Part shown: in pieces, positions 51,624-60,151 of the stretch
Numbering within the stretch: the first letter of the stretch is position 1
Layout of the letters: every line of letters begins with the position of its first letter
Source of the DNA: Inquilinus sp052078665
Lineage (GTDB): Bacteria > Pseudomonadota > Alphaproteobacteria > DSM-16000 > Inquilinaceae
Direction: 5' to 3'
Assembly (NCBI RefSeq): GCF_052078665.1
Contig: NZ_JBQJIK010000037.1
Coordinates: forward strand, 12,136 to 76,135
Length of the DNA: 64,000 nt
The notes under the pieces: generated by a model
Seen by the model: the letters and a program-made list of their open reading frames with translations, nothing else
Told to the model about the DNA's origin: nothing
The model's database searches: none
Position numbers and translations under genes: made by a program

Positions 51624-52766
51624 TCAGATCATGCGGACCACGTCGCCGCTGGCGTCGCGGCCCCATTTGCGGAACAGGCCGAAGGCCTTCTGCGCCGGCT
51701 CGTCGCTGGCCACGAACAGGATCGCGGGCTCGGTCTCCGACCCGTTCACATGCTCGCACCACGATCCGCCGGGCACCGCCAGCGTGTCGAACTCGGCCCA
51801 GTCGAAGCGCTTGCCGTCGACGATGGAATGGCCGCTGCCCTGGAACGGCGCCACCAGCAGGCTGGCGGTCTGGCGCAGCGGGCGGGTGCGCTCGCCCGGC
51901 CGCAGCATCTGGGCGAAGAAGGTGATGGTCTTGAACACCGGCCCGCCGGTCAGCGGGTCGACATACTCGATCATCAGCGCCTCATACGGGTCGCCGTCCC
52001 AGTCCTTGAACCGCTCCAGCTGCTCCCGCATCGCGTCCCAGCGATAGACATACATCGGCGACGACAGGCCGGAGCCGCGATGGTGGTCGATGAAGCGCGG
52101 CCGCAGCCCGCCGGCACCGTAGACGCGGGCGGAATAGTCGCTGGGGAAGCGGGCGCTCTGCACCTTCTTAGCGACGCCGCTCTCGGCATAGTCGTGCTCG
52201 AAATAGACCGCGTTCAGCGTCTCGACCAACGGCAGGTCCAGCACCGACAGGTTGACCGCCGGCTCGTCGCCCGTGTTGCCGTGGTTGTGCCAGGCGTCGA
52301 TCGGCGTCAGCACCATGTCGCCCGGGCCGAAGGTGATGTCCTCGCCCTCGACGCCGGTGAAGTTGCTCTTGCCGGTCAGGCCGAAGCGGATGGCGCTGGG
52401 CGAATGCCGGTGCGGCGGCATCACCTCGTTCGGGTCGTTCAGGCGATAGGCGGTGTACATGGTGCTGACCGTGGCCCGCCGCGGCGACAGGCCGGGATTG
52501 ACCAGGATCAGCGAGCGCCGCTCGGAATCGTCCATATGGATCAGCTCGGCGGAGCGCTGCAGGATCGGCGCGATGTCGTCCTTGTAGCTCCACAGGAAGG
52601 GCAGCGCCTTCTGGGTGCCCATCAGCTGCTTGATCTCGTCGTGATCGATTTCGGTCGAGCTGGCCCAGAACGGGAACATGTTCTTGGTGAAGACGTCGTC
52701 GTACAGCGCCTTCAGGGCGGCATCGCGATTGGACGCCGATTGCGCCGCGGCGCGTGTGTCCGTCAT
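51624..52766 (-). CDS. Gentisate/salicylate-1,2-dioxygenase-like bicupin
   Basis: This 380-residue member of the ring-cleaving bicupin family has an N-terminal cupin with PPHRHSPSAIRFGLTG (His119, His121) and TPIDAWHNHGN (His160). These are the three Fe(II) ligands, at the same numbers I recall for Pseudaminobacter salicylate dioxygenase. The second cupin (GERTRPLRQTASLLVAPFQGSGHS) lacks the histidines, as is normal, and the tail PAILFVASDEPAQKAFGLFRKW is typical. The family cleaves aromatic rings between a hydroxyl-bearing and a neighbouring carboxyl-bearing carbon. The operon context suggests a pyridine ring with that pattern, namely 3-hydroxy-2-methylpyridine-4,5-dicarboxylate. Gentisate itself remains possible. 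Confidence 0.87.
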   Translation of the reverse strand: MTDTRAAAQSASNRDAALKALYDDVFTKNMFPFWASSTEIDHDEIKQLMGTQKALPFLWSYKDDIAPILQRSAELIHMDDSERRSLILVNPGLSPRRATVSTMYTAYRLNDPNEVMPPHRHSPSAIRFGLTGKSNFTGVEGEDITFGPGDMVLTPIDAWHNHGNTGDEPAVNLSVLDLPLVETLNAVYFEHDYAESGVAKKVQSARFPSDYSARVYGAGGLRPRFIDHHRGSGLSSPMYVYRWDAMREQLERFKDWDGDPYEALMIEYVDPLTGGPVFKTITFFAQMLRPGERTRPLRQTASLLVAPFQGSGHSIVDGKRFDWAEFDTLAVPGGSWCEHVNGSETEPAILFVASDEPAQKAFGLFRKWGRDASGDVVRMI

Positions 52767-52799
52767 GTCGCTCCCCTGTCTCGGATCGTTTGTCCAGCC

Positions 52800-54527
52800 T
52801 TACCCACGACGGTATGCCCGCTGGTCGACCGTTTCAACCATATTGTTTGGTTGAGTGGTGTCTGGTTGGTGATTGGTTGATCCGTTGGTCGGGATCGGAA
52901 CCGGCGCCAGGGTCGGCACGCCGCGGATCAGGTCGGCGGCGCGCTCGGCGATCATCAGCACCGCGGCGTTGATGTTGCCGCAGGTCAAATCGGGCATCAC
53001 CGCGGCGTCGACCACGCGCAGGCCTTCGGCGCCATGCACCCGCAGCTGCGGGTCGACCACCGCCCCGTCATCGGCCGACACGCCCATGCGGCAGGTGCCG
53101 AGCGGGTGGTGCACGGTGATCGAGCTGGCGCGGATATAGGCGTCGATCTCGGCATCCGTCGCCTTGGCCGGGCCGGGCGCGGATTCGCGGGCGACGAAGC
53201 GGGCCATCGGGCCCTGCGCCATCACCTCCCGCGCCGTCCGGATGCCGGCGCGCAGGCTGGCCCAGTCGGCATCGGTCGCCAGGAAATTCTGGCGGATCAG
53301 CGGCGCCGCCATCGGGTCGGCGGAGGCGAGGGAGACGGTGCCGCGGCTCTCCGGCTGGATCGCCACCACACGGCAGGCGAAGGCGTCGGTGAAGGGCTGC
53401 TTGAACGGCTTGAAATAGGGCCAGGCGCCGAGCGGCGCCGCGGTCAGCAGGAACTGCACGTCGGGCAGCGTCCGCTCCGCCCGGCTCTTCAGGAAGGCGA
53501 CGATGCCGCCCGGAACATCGGCGGCGAAGCCCTTGCCGAAGGCATAGGCCTTGCCGAGCTCGAGCGCGATCCGGTCGGCGCGCATCATGCGGTGGAACGG
53601 CCCCGGCTCGCGGCGCTGATACATCAGGATGGTCGAGACGTGGTCCTGCAGGTTCTGGCCGACGCCCTTGAGCGGGATGCGGGTGCCGATGCCCTGCGCC
53701 GCCAGCTGCTCGGGGTCGCCGATGCCCGACAGCATCAGCAGCTGCGGGCTGTTGATCACGCCGCCGGACAGGATCACCTCGGCATCGGCTCGGGCGCTAT
53801 GGGTCTGGCCGTCCTTGACGTATTCGACGCCGACCGCGCGGGTGCCTTCGAGCAGGATGCGCGTGGCCATCGATCCGACCGAGACGGTCAGGTTCGGCCG
53901 TCGCAGCGCCGGCCGCAGATAGGCGGTCGCGGCGCTGCAGCGCCGGCCGTCGCGGATCGTCATCTGCAGCCGGCCGAAGCCCTCCTGCCGGGCGCCGTTG
54001 TAGTCCTCGGTCCAGCCGTGGCCGGCCGCCTGGCCGGCGGCGGCATAGGCGTCGAGCAGCGGGTCCTGGTAGCGGCAATGCTGCACCCGCATCGGGCCGT
54101 CGCCGCCGCGCCAGGCATCGGCGCCGCCTTCCCAGGATTCGAGCCGCCGGAAATAGGGCAGGGCGTGGGCGTAGGACCATTCGTCCAGCCCGGACGCGGC
54201 CCAGCGGTCGTAGTCGCCGCGATTGCCGCGGACATAGGCCATGGCGTTGGTGGAGGACGAGCCGCCGACCACCTTGCCGCGGGCGCATTCCACCCGGCGG
54301 CCGTCGACATTGGCCTCGGGCTCGTTGAAGTAGCCCCAGTCGTGCAGCCGCTTCTGCAGGATCTTGCCCCAGCCCAGCGGGATGTGGATCCAGGGGTCCC
54401 GGTCCCAGCCGCCGGCCTCCAGCAGCAGCACGCGGCGGCTCGGATCCTCGGTCAGCCGGGCGGCGAGGACGCAGCCGGCGGAGCCGGCGCCGACGATGAC
54501 GGTGTCGTAGCCTGCGGCGGGGGTCAC
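52800..54527 (-). CDS. GMC-family flavin oxidoreductase, candidate 4-pyridoxate dehydrogenase
   Basis: This 575-residue FAD enzyme of the glucose-methanol-choline family has the dinucleotide motif VIVGAGSAGCVLAARL near the N terminus, followed by GKVVGGSSSTNAMAYVRGN. The C-terminal active-site histidine is in SITVHHPLGTCRMG, followed by CGNINAAVLMIAE. I recall M. loti 4-pyridoxate dehydrogenase as a GMC enzyme of similar build; that step is otherwise unassigned here, so it is the leading candidate. Choline dehydrogenase-like alcohol oxidation is the alternative. About 28 extra residues at the C terminus are encoded by DNA that includes the operator before the cupin gene. It is divergent from the GntR regulator. 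Confidence 0.85.
   Translation of the reverse strand: MTPAAGYDTVIVGAGSAGCVLAARLTEDPSRRVLLLEAGGWDRDPWIHIPLGWGKILQKRLHDWGYFNEPEANVDGRRVECARGKVVGGSSSTNAMAYVRGNRGDYDRWAASGLDEWSYAHALPYFRRLESWEGGADAWRGGDGPMRVQHCRYQDPLLDAYAAAGQAAGHGWTEDYNGARQEGFGRLQMTIRDGRRCSAATAYLRPALRRPNLTVSVGSMATRILLEGTRAVGVEYVKDGQTHSARADAEVILSGGVINSPQLLMLSGIGDPEQLAAQGIGTRIPLKGVGQNLQDHVSTILMYQRREPGPFHRMMRADRIALELGKAYAFGKGFAADVPGGIVAFLKSRAERTLPDVQFLLTAAPLGAWPYFKPFKQPFTDAFACRVVAIQPESRGTVSLASADPMAAPLIRQNFLATDADWASLRAGIRTAREVMAQGPMARFVARESAPGPAKATDAEIDAYIRASSITVHHPLGTCRMGVSADDGAVVDPQLRVHGAEGLRVVDAAVMPDLTCGNINAAVLMIAERAADLIRGVPTLAPVPIPTNGSTNHQPDTTQPNNMVETVDQRAYRRG
52835..52853. promoter_or_regulatory. Operator-like inverted repeat before the cupin operon
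   Basis: CAACCATATTGTTTGGTTG is a CAACCA-N7-TGGTTG inverted repeat lying 69 bases upstream of the cupin start, inside the 3' end of the GMC gene. Further GGTTG half-sites follow at 52864-52880. The same arms and spacing occur at 54605-54623, beside the GntR gene. Confidence 0.7.
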
Positions 54528-54604
54528 CGGAAGCCTCCTGTCGGGTTGCGCCGGTCTCGGCGGCGCTTGCTGGACTCAACTCGACCACTGCCAACCATTC
54601 TTGT

Positions 54605-54623
54605 CAACCATAGCAAATGGTTG
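54605..54623. promoter_or_regulatory. Operator-like inverted repeat between GMC and GntR genes
   Basis: CAACCATAGCAAATGGTTG repeats the CAACCA-N7-TGGTTG design of the site at 52835. An extra CAACCA is at 54592-54597, 13 bases away. A second overlapping inverted repeat, ACCATAGCAA (54607-54616) with TTGCTATGGT (54621-54630), covers the same spot. It is placed to control both the GMC gene and the regulator gene. Confidence 0.75.
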
Positions 54624-54718
54624 CTATGGTGGCCCAAGTGGTCGGGACTGCCGATGCCGTGGTTGCGGGGCGGGCCGGCCGTGGGACAAACGCCAAGAAT
54701 CAAGCCAGAGGGACCAGG

Positions 54719-55429
54719 ATGAACCGATCGGCGCCTTTCGATCACCAGAACGCCGACGATCAGACGCCAGATCCCTCCAGCCGTGACGACAGCCTCGCCG
54801 AGATCGTCGCGGCGGTGCGCGGCATCCTCGCCGCCGGCCAGGGCAAGCCGTCCGAACGGGCCCTGGCGGAGCGGCTGAACGTCAAGCGCCACCGGCTGCG
54901 GCAGGCGCTCGACCAGCTGCGCGCGGCCGGAGAGCTGGAGCCGGCCCGGGCCGGGCGGCCGCGGACCACGGCAGCGCGGCGGGGCGTCGCCCGCGACACC
55001 AACCCGGTCGAGATCATCGAGCTGCGCATGATGCTGGAGCCGGCGCTGGCCCGGCTGGCGGCGTTGCGCGCCTCGCCCTTCGAGATCATGCGCATCCAGC
55101 GCGCCGCCAGCACGCCGCCCGGCGCCTCGGCCGGGGCGGTCGACCTGGCCTTCCACAAGGCGGTCGCGGCCGGTGCGCGCAACAGCCTGGCGACCGAGCT
55201 CTACGCCCTGATCCGCCAGGTGGCGACCGACGCCCGGCTGCGCTTCGGCAACAGCGACAACCCGAGCTGCCCGAACCGGCTGCGCCAGCGCGACGCCGAG
55301 CACAAGGCGATCGCCGACGCCATCGCCGCGCGCGACCCGGACGCGGCGGAACAGGCGATGCGGGCCCATCTCGGCGCGGTGCAGCGTCAGATCCTCGACC
55401 GCCTCGGCCCCGGCATGGCCGTGGCCTGA
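54719..55429 (+). CDS. GntR-family regulator with FCD-type domain
   Basis: This 236-residue regulator has a winged-helix domain after a polar N-terminal extension (LAEIVAAVRGILAAG, then PSERALAERLNVKRHRLRQALDQLRAAGELEPAR, residues about 25-85). A helical effector domain contains EIIELRMMLEPALARLAAL, LAFHKAVAAGARN and RDAEHKAIADAIAARD, with the FCD-type histidines. ATG 54719 has GAGGG seven bases upstream. It is divergent from the GMC gene and 31 bases upstream of the pyridoxine-oxidase-like gene. It is the best candidate for binding the CAACCA-N7-TGGTTG sites and for controlling B6 catabolism. Confidence 0.88.
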   Translation: MNRSAPFDHQNADDQTPDPSSRDDSLAEIVAAVRGILAAGQGKPSERALAERLNVKRHRLRQALDQLRAAGELEPARAGRPRTTAARRGVARDTNPVEIIELRMMLEPALARLAALRASPFEIMRIQRAASTPPGASAGAVDLAFHKAVAAGARNSLATELYALIRQVATDARLRFGNSDNPSCPNRLRQRDAEHKAIADAIAARDPDAAEQAMRAHLGAVQRQILDRLGPGMAVA

Positions 55430-55460
55430 CGGCCTTTCCTTCGCAGCGGGGGGAGCGCGC

Positions 55461-56978
55461 ATGGCCGGTTTCGACGTGCTGGTGATCGGCGCCGGCTCCG
55501 CCGGCTCGGTGGTGGCGGCGCGGCTCAGCGAGGATCCCAGCCTGTCCGTCGGGCTGGTCGAGGCCGGGGCGATGCCGTCCGACCCGGACATCGCCGTGCC
55601 CGCGCAATGGCCCTTCCTGCAGGGGCGGGCCTATGACTGGGCCTATCGCACCGTGCCGCAGCCGGGGACGGCCGGCCGCGTCCATGACTGGCCGCGCGGC
55701 CGCATCGTCGGCGGCTCCAGCTGCCTGCACGCCATGGCCCATGTCCGCGGCCATCCCGACGATTTCGCGCCCTGGGCCGCGGCGGGCGGCCCGGACTGGA
55801 GTCATAAGGCGCTGCTGCCGGCCTTCCGCCGCAGCGAGCGGTTCTCGGGCGGCGCCTCGGCCGTGCATGGCGATGCCGGGCCGCTCGACGTGCTGCTGCC
55901 GGACGAGCAGATCCACCCGCTGGTCCGCGACTATATGGAAGCCGGTCTGGCGATCGGCGCGCCCTGGCTCGGCGACCACAATGCCGGGCCGCTGGCCGGC
56001 GTGGCGCCGAACCAGCTGACGATCCGCGACGGGCGGCGCCTCAGCGTCGCCGACGCCTATCTCGCGCCGGTCCTCGGTCGCCCGAATCTGACGCTGCTGA
56101 CCGAGATCCTGGTCCACGACCTGGTGCTGCAGGGCGGCCAGGCCCGTGGCGTCCGGATCACCCGGGACGGGGCGGAAGAGATCGTGACCGCCGACCGGGT
56201 CGTGGTCTGCGCCGGCGCGGTCGCCTCGCCGCTGCTGCTGATGTGCTCCGGCATCGGCGATCCGGAGATTCTGGGTGGCGCCGGCATCGCCTGCCGGCAC
56301 GAGCTGCCGCAGGTCGGGCGCAACCTGCACGACCATCTGCTGGCGGCCGGCAATGTCTATCGCGCCCGCCGGCCGGTGGCGCCGTCGCGGCTGCAGCATT
56401 CGGAATCGCTGATGTATCTGCACAGCGGCGACCCGTCGCGGGCGGCGGGCGCGCCGGACGTTGTCCTGGCCTGCGTCGTGCTGCCGGTGGTGACCGAGGC
56501 CTTCGCCCGGCCGGAGGCCGGCACCGCCTACACCATCCTGTGCGGCGTCACCCACCCGACCAGCCGCGGCGCGATCCGCCCCGGCGGGCCGTCGGTGGCG
56601 GATGCGCCGGTCATCGATCCGGCCTATCTCTCGACCGAGCATGACCGCCGGACTTTTCGCGCGGCGCTGCGCCAGGCCCGCCAGGTCGGCCGGGCCGCAC
56701 CGCTGGCGGAGTGGAGCGACGGCGAGATCCTTCCCGGCCCGGGGGTTGAGGCGGATGCCGATCTCGACGCCTTCCTGGCGCGGGCGGCGATGACCCATCA
56801 CCACCCGGTCGGCACCTGCAGCCTCGGGCCTGTGGTCGACGCGTCGCTCGCGGTGCATGGCATCGACGGCCTGTTCGTGGTCGACGCCTCGGTCATCCCC
56901 TCGATCACCAGCGGCCCGGTCAATGCCGCGGTGGTGGCGATCGCCGAAACCTGGGCGGCGGCTCAGCCGGTCACATAG
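55461..56978 (+). CDS. Pyridoxine 4-oxidase (GMC family)
   Basis: This 505-residue FAD enzyme would oxidise pyridoxine to pyridoxal with oxygen. The FAD motif is VIGAGSAGSVVAARLSEDPS. Distinctive blocks match the M. loti pyridoxine 4-oxidase as I remember it: FLQGRAYDWAYRTVPQPGTAGR, GGSSCLHAMAHVRGHPDDF, VAPSRLQHSESLMYL and MTHHHPVGTCSLG (His446-448, the active-site region). Length is the same. A Shine-Dalgarno GGGGGGAG precedes the ATG, 31 bases after the GntR gene, so both are co-transcribed. Its end overlaps the convergent SDR gene by 16 bases. Another alcohol oxidase is possible but context supports this call. Confidence 0.85.
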   Translation: MAGFDVLVIGAGSAGSVVAARLSEDPSLSVGLVEAGAMPSDPDIAVPAQWPFLQGRAYDWAYRTVPQPGTAGRVHDWPRGRIVGGSSCLHAMAHVRGHPDDFAPWAAAGGPDWSHKALLPAFRRSERFSGGASAVHGDAGPLDVLLPDEQIHPLVRDYMEAGLAIGAPWLGDHNAGPLAGVAPNQLTIRDGRRLSVADAYLAPVLGRPNLTLLTEILVHDLVLQGGQARGVRITRDGAEEIVTADRVVVCAGAVASPLLLMCSGIGDPEILGGAGIACRHELPQVGRNLHDHLLAAGNVYRARRPVAPSRLQHSESLMYLHSGDPSRAAGAPDVVLACVVLPVVTEAFARPEAGTAYTILCGVTHPTSRGAIRPGGPSVADAPVIDPAYLSTEHDRRTFRAALRQARQVGRAAPLAEWSDGEILPGPGVEADADLDAFLARAAMTHHHPVGTCSLGPVVDASLAVHGIDGLFVVDASVIPSITSGPVNAAVVAIAETWAAAQPVT

Positions 56979-57715
56979 CCGCCATCGACCGGGATGTCGG
57001 CGCCGGTCAGGAAGGCGGCGGCGGGCGAGGCGAGGAACAGGGCGGTGCCGACCAGGTCCTCGGCCTCGCCCCAGCGCTTCAGGGCCGAGCGCGCGGCGAT
57101 CCGCGCCGTCGCCTCCGGGTCCGACCACAGCGCCTTGGTCATGTCGGTGCGGTGATAGCCGGGCGAGATGGCGTTGACCCGGATGCCCTCCGGCCCGAAG
57201 GCATGGGCCAGGTGCCGGGTCAGCCCGACCACGCCGGTCTTGCTGGCGCCATAGGCCGGGACGCTGGGATCGGCCAGGTAGCTCAGCATCGAGGCGAAGC
57301 TGATGATGCTGCCGCGGCTGGCTGCCAGATGCGGCCGCGCCGCCATCGACAGGCGCATGACGCTGTGCAGGTTGACCTCGATCACCTCGAGATAGGTGGC
57401 CTCGGTGAACTCCGCCTCCGGCCGGGCGATGCCGGCGGCGTTGACCAGGATGTCCAGGCCGGGCAGGGCGCCGACGAAGCCGGTGATTGTCGCCGGGTCG
57501 CGCACGTCCAGCGTCGCGAAGCGGATGCCGTCGTTGCGGCCGTCGGCCCGCGCCGCCGCCAGCTTGCTCTCCGAGCTGCCGGTGCCGATCACCTCGGCCC
57601 CGACGTCGCGGAAGCCGCGGGCCACGGCCAAGCCGATGCCGCTCGACGCGCCGGACACCAGCACGCGCCGGCCGGCGAAGAGGTCCGGCCGGAAGGTTGC
57701 GTTGATTTCGTCCAC
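56963..57715 (-). CDS. Short-chain dehydrogenase/reductase
   Basis: This 250-residue SDR has the NAD(P) motif SGASSGIG, NAAG, catalytic Ser in ISFASMLSYL and the YGASK tetrad segment, and the end GADIPVDGGYVTG. GTG 57715 is preferred, with GGAG six bases upstream; the frame extends to a TTG at 57745. It belongs in style to sugar or polyol dehydrogenases (gluconate or threitol type). With the glycerol-dehydrogenase-like gene, LacI regulator and ABC importer it probably serves a sugar/polyol pathway rather than B6 catabolism. Confidence 0.85.
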   Translation of the reverse strand: MDEINATFRPDLFAGRRVLVSGASSGIGLAVARGFRDVGAEVIGTGSSESKLAAARADGRNDGIRFATLDVRDPATITGFVGALPGLDILVNAAGIARPEAEFTEATYLEVIEVNLHSVMRLSMAARPHLAASRGSIISFASMLSYLADPSVPAYGASKTGVVGLTRHLAHAFGPEGIRVNAISPGYHRTDMTKALWSDPEATARIAARSALKRWGEAEDLVGTALFLASPAAAFLTGADIPVDGGYVTG

Positions 57716-57811
57716 GATGGTCTCCGGTTGTCGTCGATCGTTCAATCAGACAGATGCAATGACGAAAGCCATTCCCTGCAGGTCATGCTCGCTCTGGCGA
57801 CTTTTCCTCCC

Positions 57812-57903
57812 TTGTCATCCTCGGGCTTGACCCGAGGATCCAGGGGCCATCGAGAGCGGTGCCTGTGGCCCCTGGATTGCCCGGTCAAGCCGGGCAATGA
57901 CAA
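57812..57903. repeat. Palindromic intergenic repeat, copy 2
   Basis: The ends are TTGTCATCCTCGGGCTTGAC and GGTCAAGCCGGGCAATGACA, the same design as the element at 17301-17378, with CCAGGGGCCA and TGGCCCCTGG forming an inner inverted repeat. It lies between the SDR gene and the glycerol-dehydrogenase-like gene. Confidence 0.85.
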
Positions 57904-57930
57904 GATGGGGAGGCCTTCCCTTCCTTCGTC

Positions 57931-58998
57931 TCAGACCAGCTCGCGCAGGACGCGGACCACCATGTCCGCAGTCACCTTCATGGCCTCGTTGTGCATGATC
58001 TCGCCGGGGCGGCAGGCGCGCTCGGCCACGATCCGCAGCTTGGCCTCGGTGGCGTCGGTTATGCCGATGTCGCGCAGCCGGGTCGGCAGCCGCACCGCGG
58101 CGCAGAAGTCGCGCACCCGGCGGTATTCCGCTTCCGGAACGCCCTGCAGCTTCAGCTCGGCCAGCACGCCGATCGCGACCTTCTCGCCATGCAGATGGTG
58201 GTGCACCTCCTCCAGCTCCGACAGGCCGTGATGGATGGCGTGGGCGCCGGCGACGCCGCCGGATTCGAAGCCGAGGCCGCTCAGCAGGATGTTGGCCTCG
58301 ACGATCCGCTCGAAGGCCGGGCCCGGGGTCTTGGCGTCGCACTCCGCCAGGGCGGCGACGCCGAACTCGAACACCGTGTCGCGGCACAGCCGGGCGATCT
58401 CATAGGCCAAAGGCACGCCGCGGACGCCGAGGCAGTTCAGGGCGCCGCTGCGGCGGCAGGCCTCGGCCTCGTAATACGTCGCCAGCGCATCGCCGATCCC
58501 GGCCGCCAGGAAGCGGGCCGGGGCCCTGGCGACGATCTCGGTGTCGACGATCACCAGGTCCGGGTTGCGCGGCAGGAAGTAGTCGTGGTCGACCGACCCG
58601 TCCGGCTTGTAGACCACGGCCAGCGCGCTGCAGGGCGCGTCCGAGGCGGCGATGGTCGGCATCACCACGCAGGCGGCGCCGGCCTCATGCGCCGCCGCCT
58701 TGGCGGTGTCCAGCGCCTTGCCGCCGCCGACGCCGAGCACCACCCGGGCGCCGGCGGCGCGGGCGGCGGCGGCAACCGACGCGATCTCGTCCTTCGAGCA
58801 TTCGCCGCCATGGCGGATCAGCTCGATCGCCAGATGGCCGTCGCAGGCCGCGCGCAGCGTGTCCGCCAGCAGGTCGTGCACGCCACGGTCCAGCACGATG
58901 ACGGCCCGGTCGCCGAAGCCGGCCAGCTCCTGCCCCAGCCGGGCGACGATGCCGGGGCCCTGCAGATAGCGGCCGGGGAAGCGGGCGCCGATGATCAT
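57931..58998 (-). CDS. Iron/zinc-containing glycerol dehydrogenase-like enzyme
   Basis: This 355-residue group III alcohol dehydrogenase has the NAD-binding motif GVGGGKALDTAKAAAHEAG. The metal-site residues are the Asp in GIGDALATYYEA, His in GAHAIHHGLSEL and His in HLHGEKVAIGVL. This matches the GldA family, which oxidises glycerol or related diols to ketones. The substrate may be another polyol in this locus. It lies 18 bases after the LacI gene stop on the same strand. Confidence 0.88.
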   Translation of the reverse strand: MIIGARFPGRYLQGPGIVARLGQELAGFGDRAVIVLDRGVHDLLADTLRAACDGHLAIELIRHGGECSKDEIASVAAAARAAGARVVLGVGGGKALDTAKAAAHEAGAACVVMPTIAASDAPCSALAVVYKPDGSVDHDYFLPRNPDLVIVDTEIVARAPARFLAAGIGDALATYYEAEACRRSGALNCLGVRGVPLAYEIARLCRDTVFEFGVAALAECDAKTPGPAFERIVEANILLSGLGFESGGVAGAHAIHHGLSELEEVHHHLHGEKVAIGVLAELKLQGVPEAEYRRVRDFCAAVRLPTRLRDIGITDATEAKLRIVAERACRPGEIMHNEAMKVTADMVVRVLRELV

Positions 58999-59016
58999 GG
59001 TCCTCTCCTGTCCGGT

Positions 59017-60033
59017 TCAGGCGCGCCGCGCCGTGGTCGCGCGCTCGATCAGCATCGCCGGCACCACGACCCGGTGCTCATGCGGCTCGGGCGGGGCGGC
59101 GGTGGCGGCGCGCAGGATCTTCAGCGACGCGTCGACCATGCGGGCGGCGTCATGCACGAAGGTGGTCAGGTCGTAGCCGGCATAGCCTGCCGCGGGGATG
59201 TCGTCGAAGCCGGCGATCATCACGTCCTCCGGCACCTTCAACCGCAGCTCCCGGCGCAGCGCGTCGATCGCGCCGATCGCCACCAGGTCGTTGGCGCAGA
59301 AGATCGCATCCGGCCGGTCCGGTCCGGCGCACATCTGCAGCGCCGAGGCGTAGCCGCCCTCATAGCGGAAATGGCCGCCGATCACGGCCGGCTCGGGCAG
59401 GCCCAGCTCGCGCAGCCGGTCGCGGAAGCCGCCCAGCCGGTCCTGGTTGGCCGGGCTGTCGGCCGGGCCGGCGATGTAGCCGAAGCGGCGGGCGCCGCGG
59501 GCCACGAACAGATCCGCCGCCGCCCGGGCCGCGCCGGTGTTATCGCAGCACACCGAGGACAGGAAGTCGTTCTGCGCCGGGGTGTTGAACGAGATCACCG
59601 GGATCCGGAACCGGGCCAGCGCCTCCGCCGTGTCCGGCCCCAGCACCGCCAGCGCGCTGACGATCGCGTCGACGCGGTAGCTGGCCAGGCGCGGGATCGC
59701 CGCGTCGAAGGAATGGCCGCTGTCGACATGCAGCAGCAGCACCTGCCAGCCGCCCGCCTGCAGCCGGCTGGTGAACTGCTCCAGCACCGTCGCGTAGAAC
59801 GGGTTGTACATGCCGCCGATGACGATCGCGACCAGGTGCGACCGCTGGGTCAGCATGATCCGCGGGATCATGCTGGGCCGGTAGTCCAGCTCATGCGCCG
59901 CCGCCAGCACCTTGGCCCTGGTCTCCTCCGACACGCTGGCGCCTGGCTTGTAGGTGCGCGACACCGCCGACTGCGACACCCCCGCCAGCCGCGCCACATC
60001 GGTGGAGGAGGCGTATTTCTTCAGCCGCGTCAT
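59017..60033 (-). CDS. LacI-family transcriptional regulator
   Basis: This 338-residue regulator has an N-terminal helix-turn-helix and hinge (STDVARLAGVSQSAVSRTYKPGASVSEETRAKVLAAAHELDY, residues about 9-50). A periplasmic-binding-protein-like sensor domain has HLVAIVIGGMYNPFYATVLEQF and a C-terminal FDDIPAAGYAGYDLTTF. ATG 60033 places the helix-turn-helix at the usual distance; the longer frame to 60156 runs through the promoter. It is divergent from the sugar ABC importer and probably controls it and the two dehydrogenases. Confidence 0.92.
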   Translation of the reverse strand: MTRLKKYASSTDVARLAGVSQSAVSRTYKPGASVSEETRAKVLAAAHELDYRPSMIPRIMLTQRSHLVAIVIGGMYNPFYATVLEQFTSRLQAGGWQVLLLHVDSGHSFDAAIPRLASYRVDAIVSALAVLGPDTAEALARFRIPVISFNTPAQNDFLSSVCCDNTGAARAAADLFVARGARRFGYIAGPADSPANQDRLGGFRDRLRELGLPEPAVIGGHFRYEGGYASALQMCAGPDRPDAIFCANDLVAIGAIDALRRELRLKVPEDVMIAGFDDIPAAGYAGYDLTTFVHDAARMVDASLKILRAATAAPPEPHEHRVVVPAMLIERATTARRA

Positions 60034-60151
60034 CGCGGCGTCGCCCGACGCTTGTGGACCGGATCTCGCATCGCTCCTCCCCATGCCGCCGGATGATTCG
60101 GCGCCGCCTCCGTAGATACGATTTTTTCCGATTGACGTCGGAACCGGCGGA

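Noticed and set aside
50004..52880. A 958-codon plus-strand frame opposite the RidA, propeller and cupin genes.
   Set aside because: It is a high-GC antisense shadow with Asp/His/Gly/Arg-rich composition and no recognisable domain; the minus-strand genes are unmistakable.
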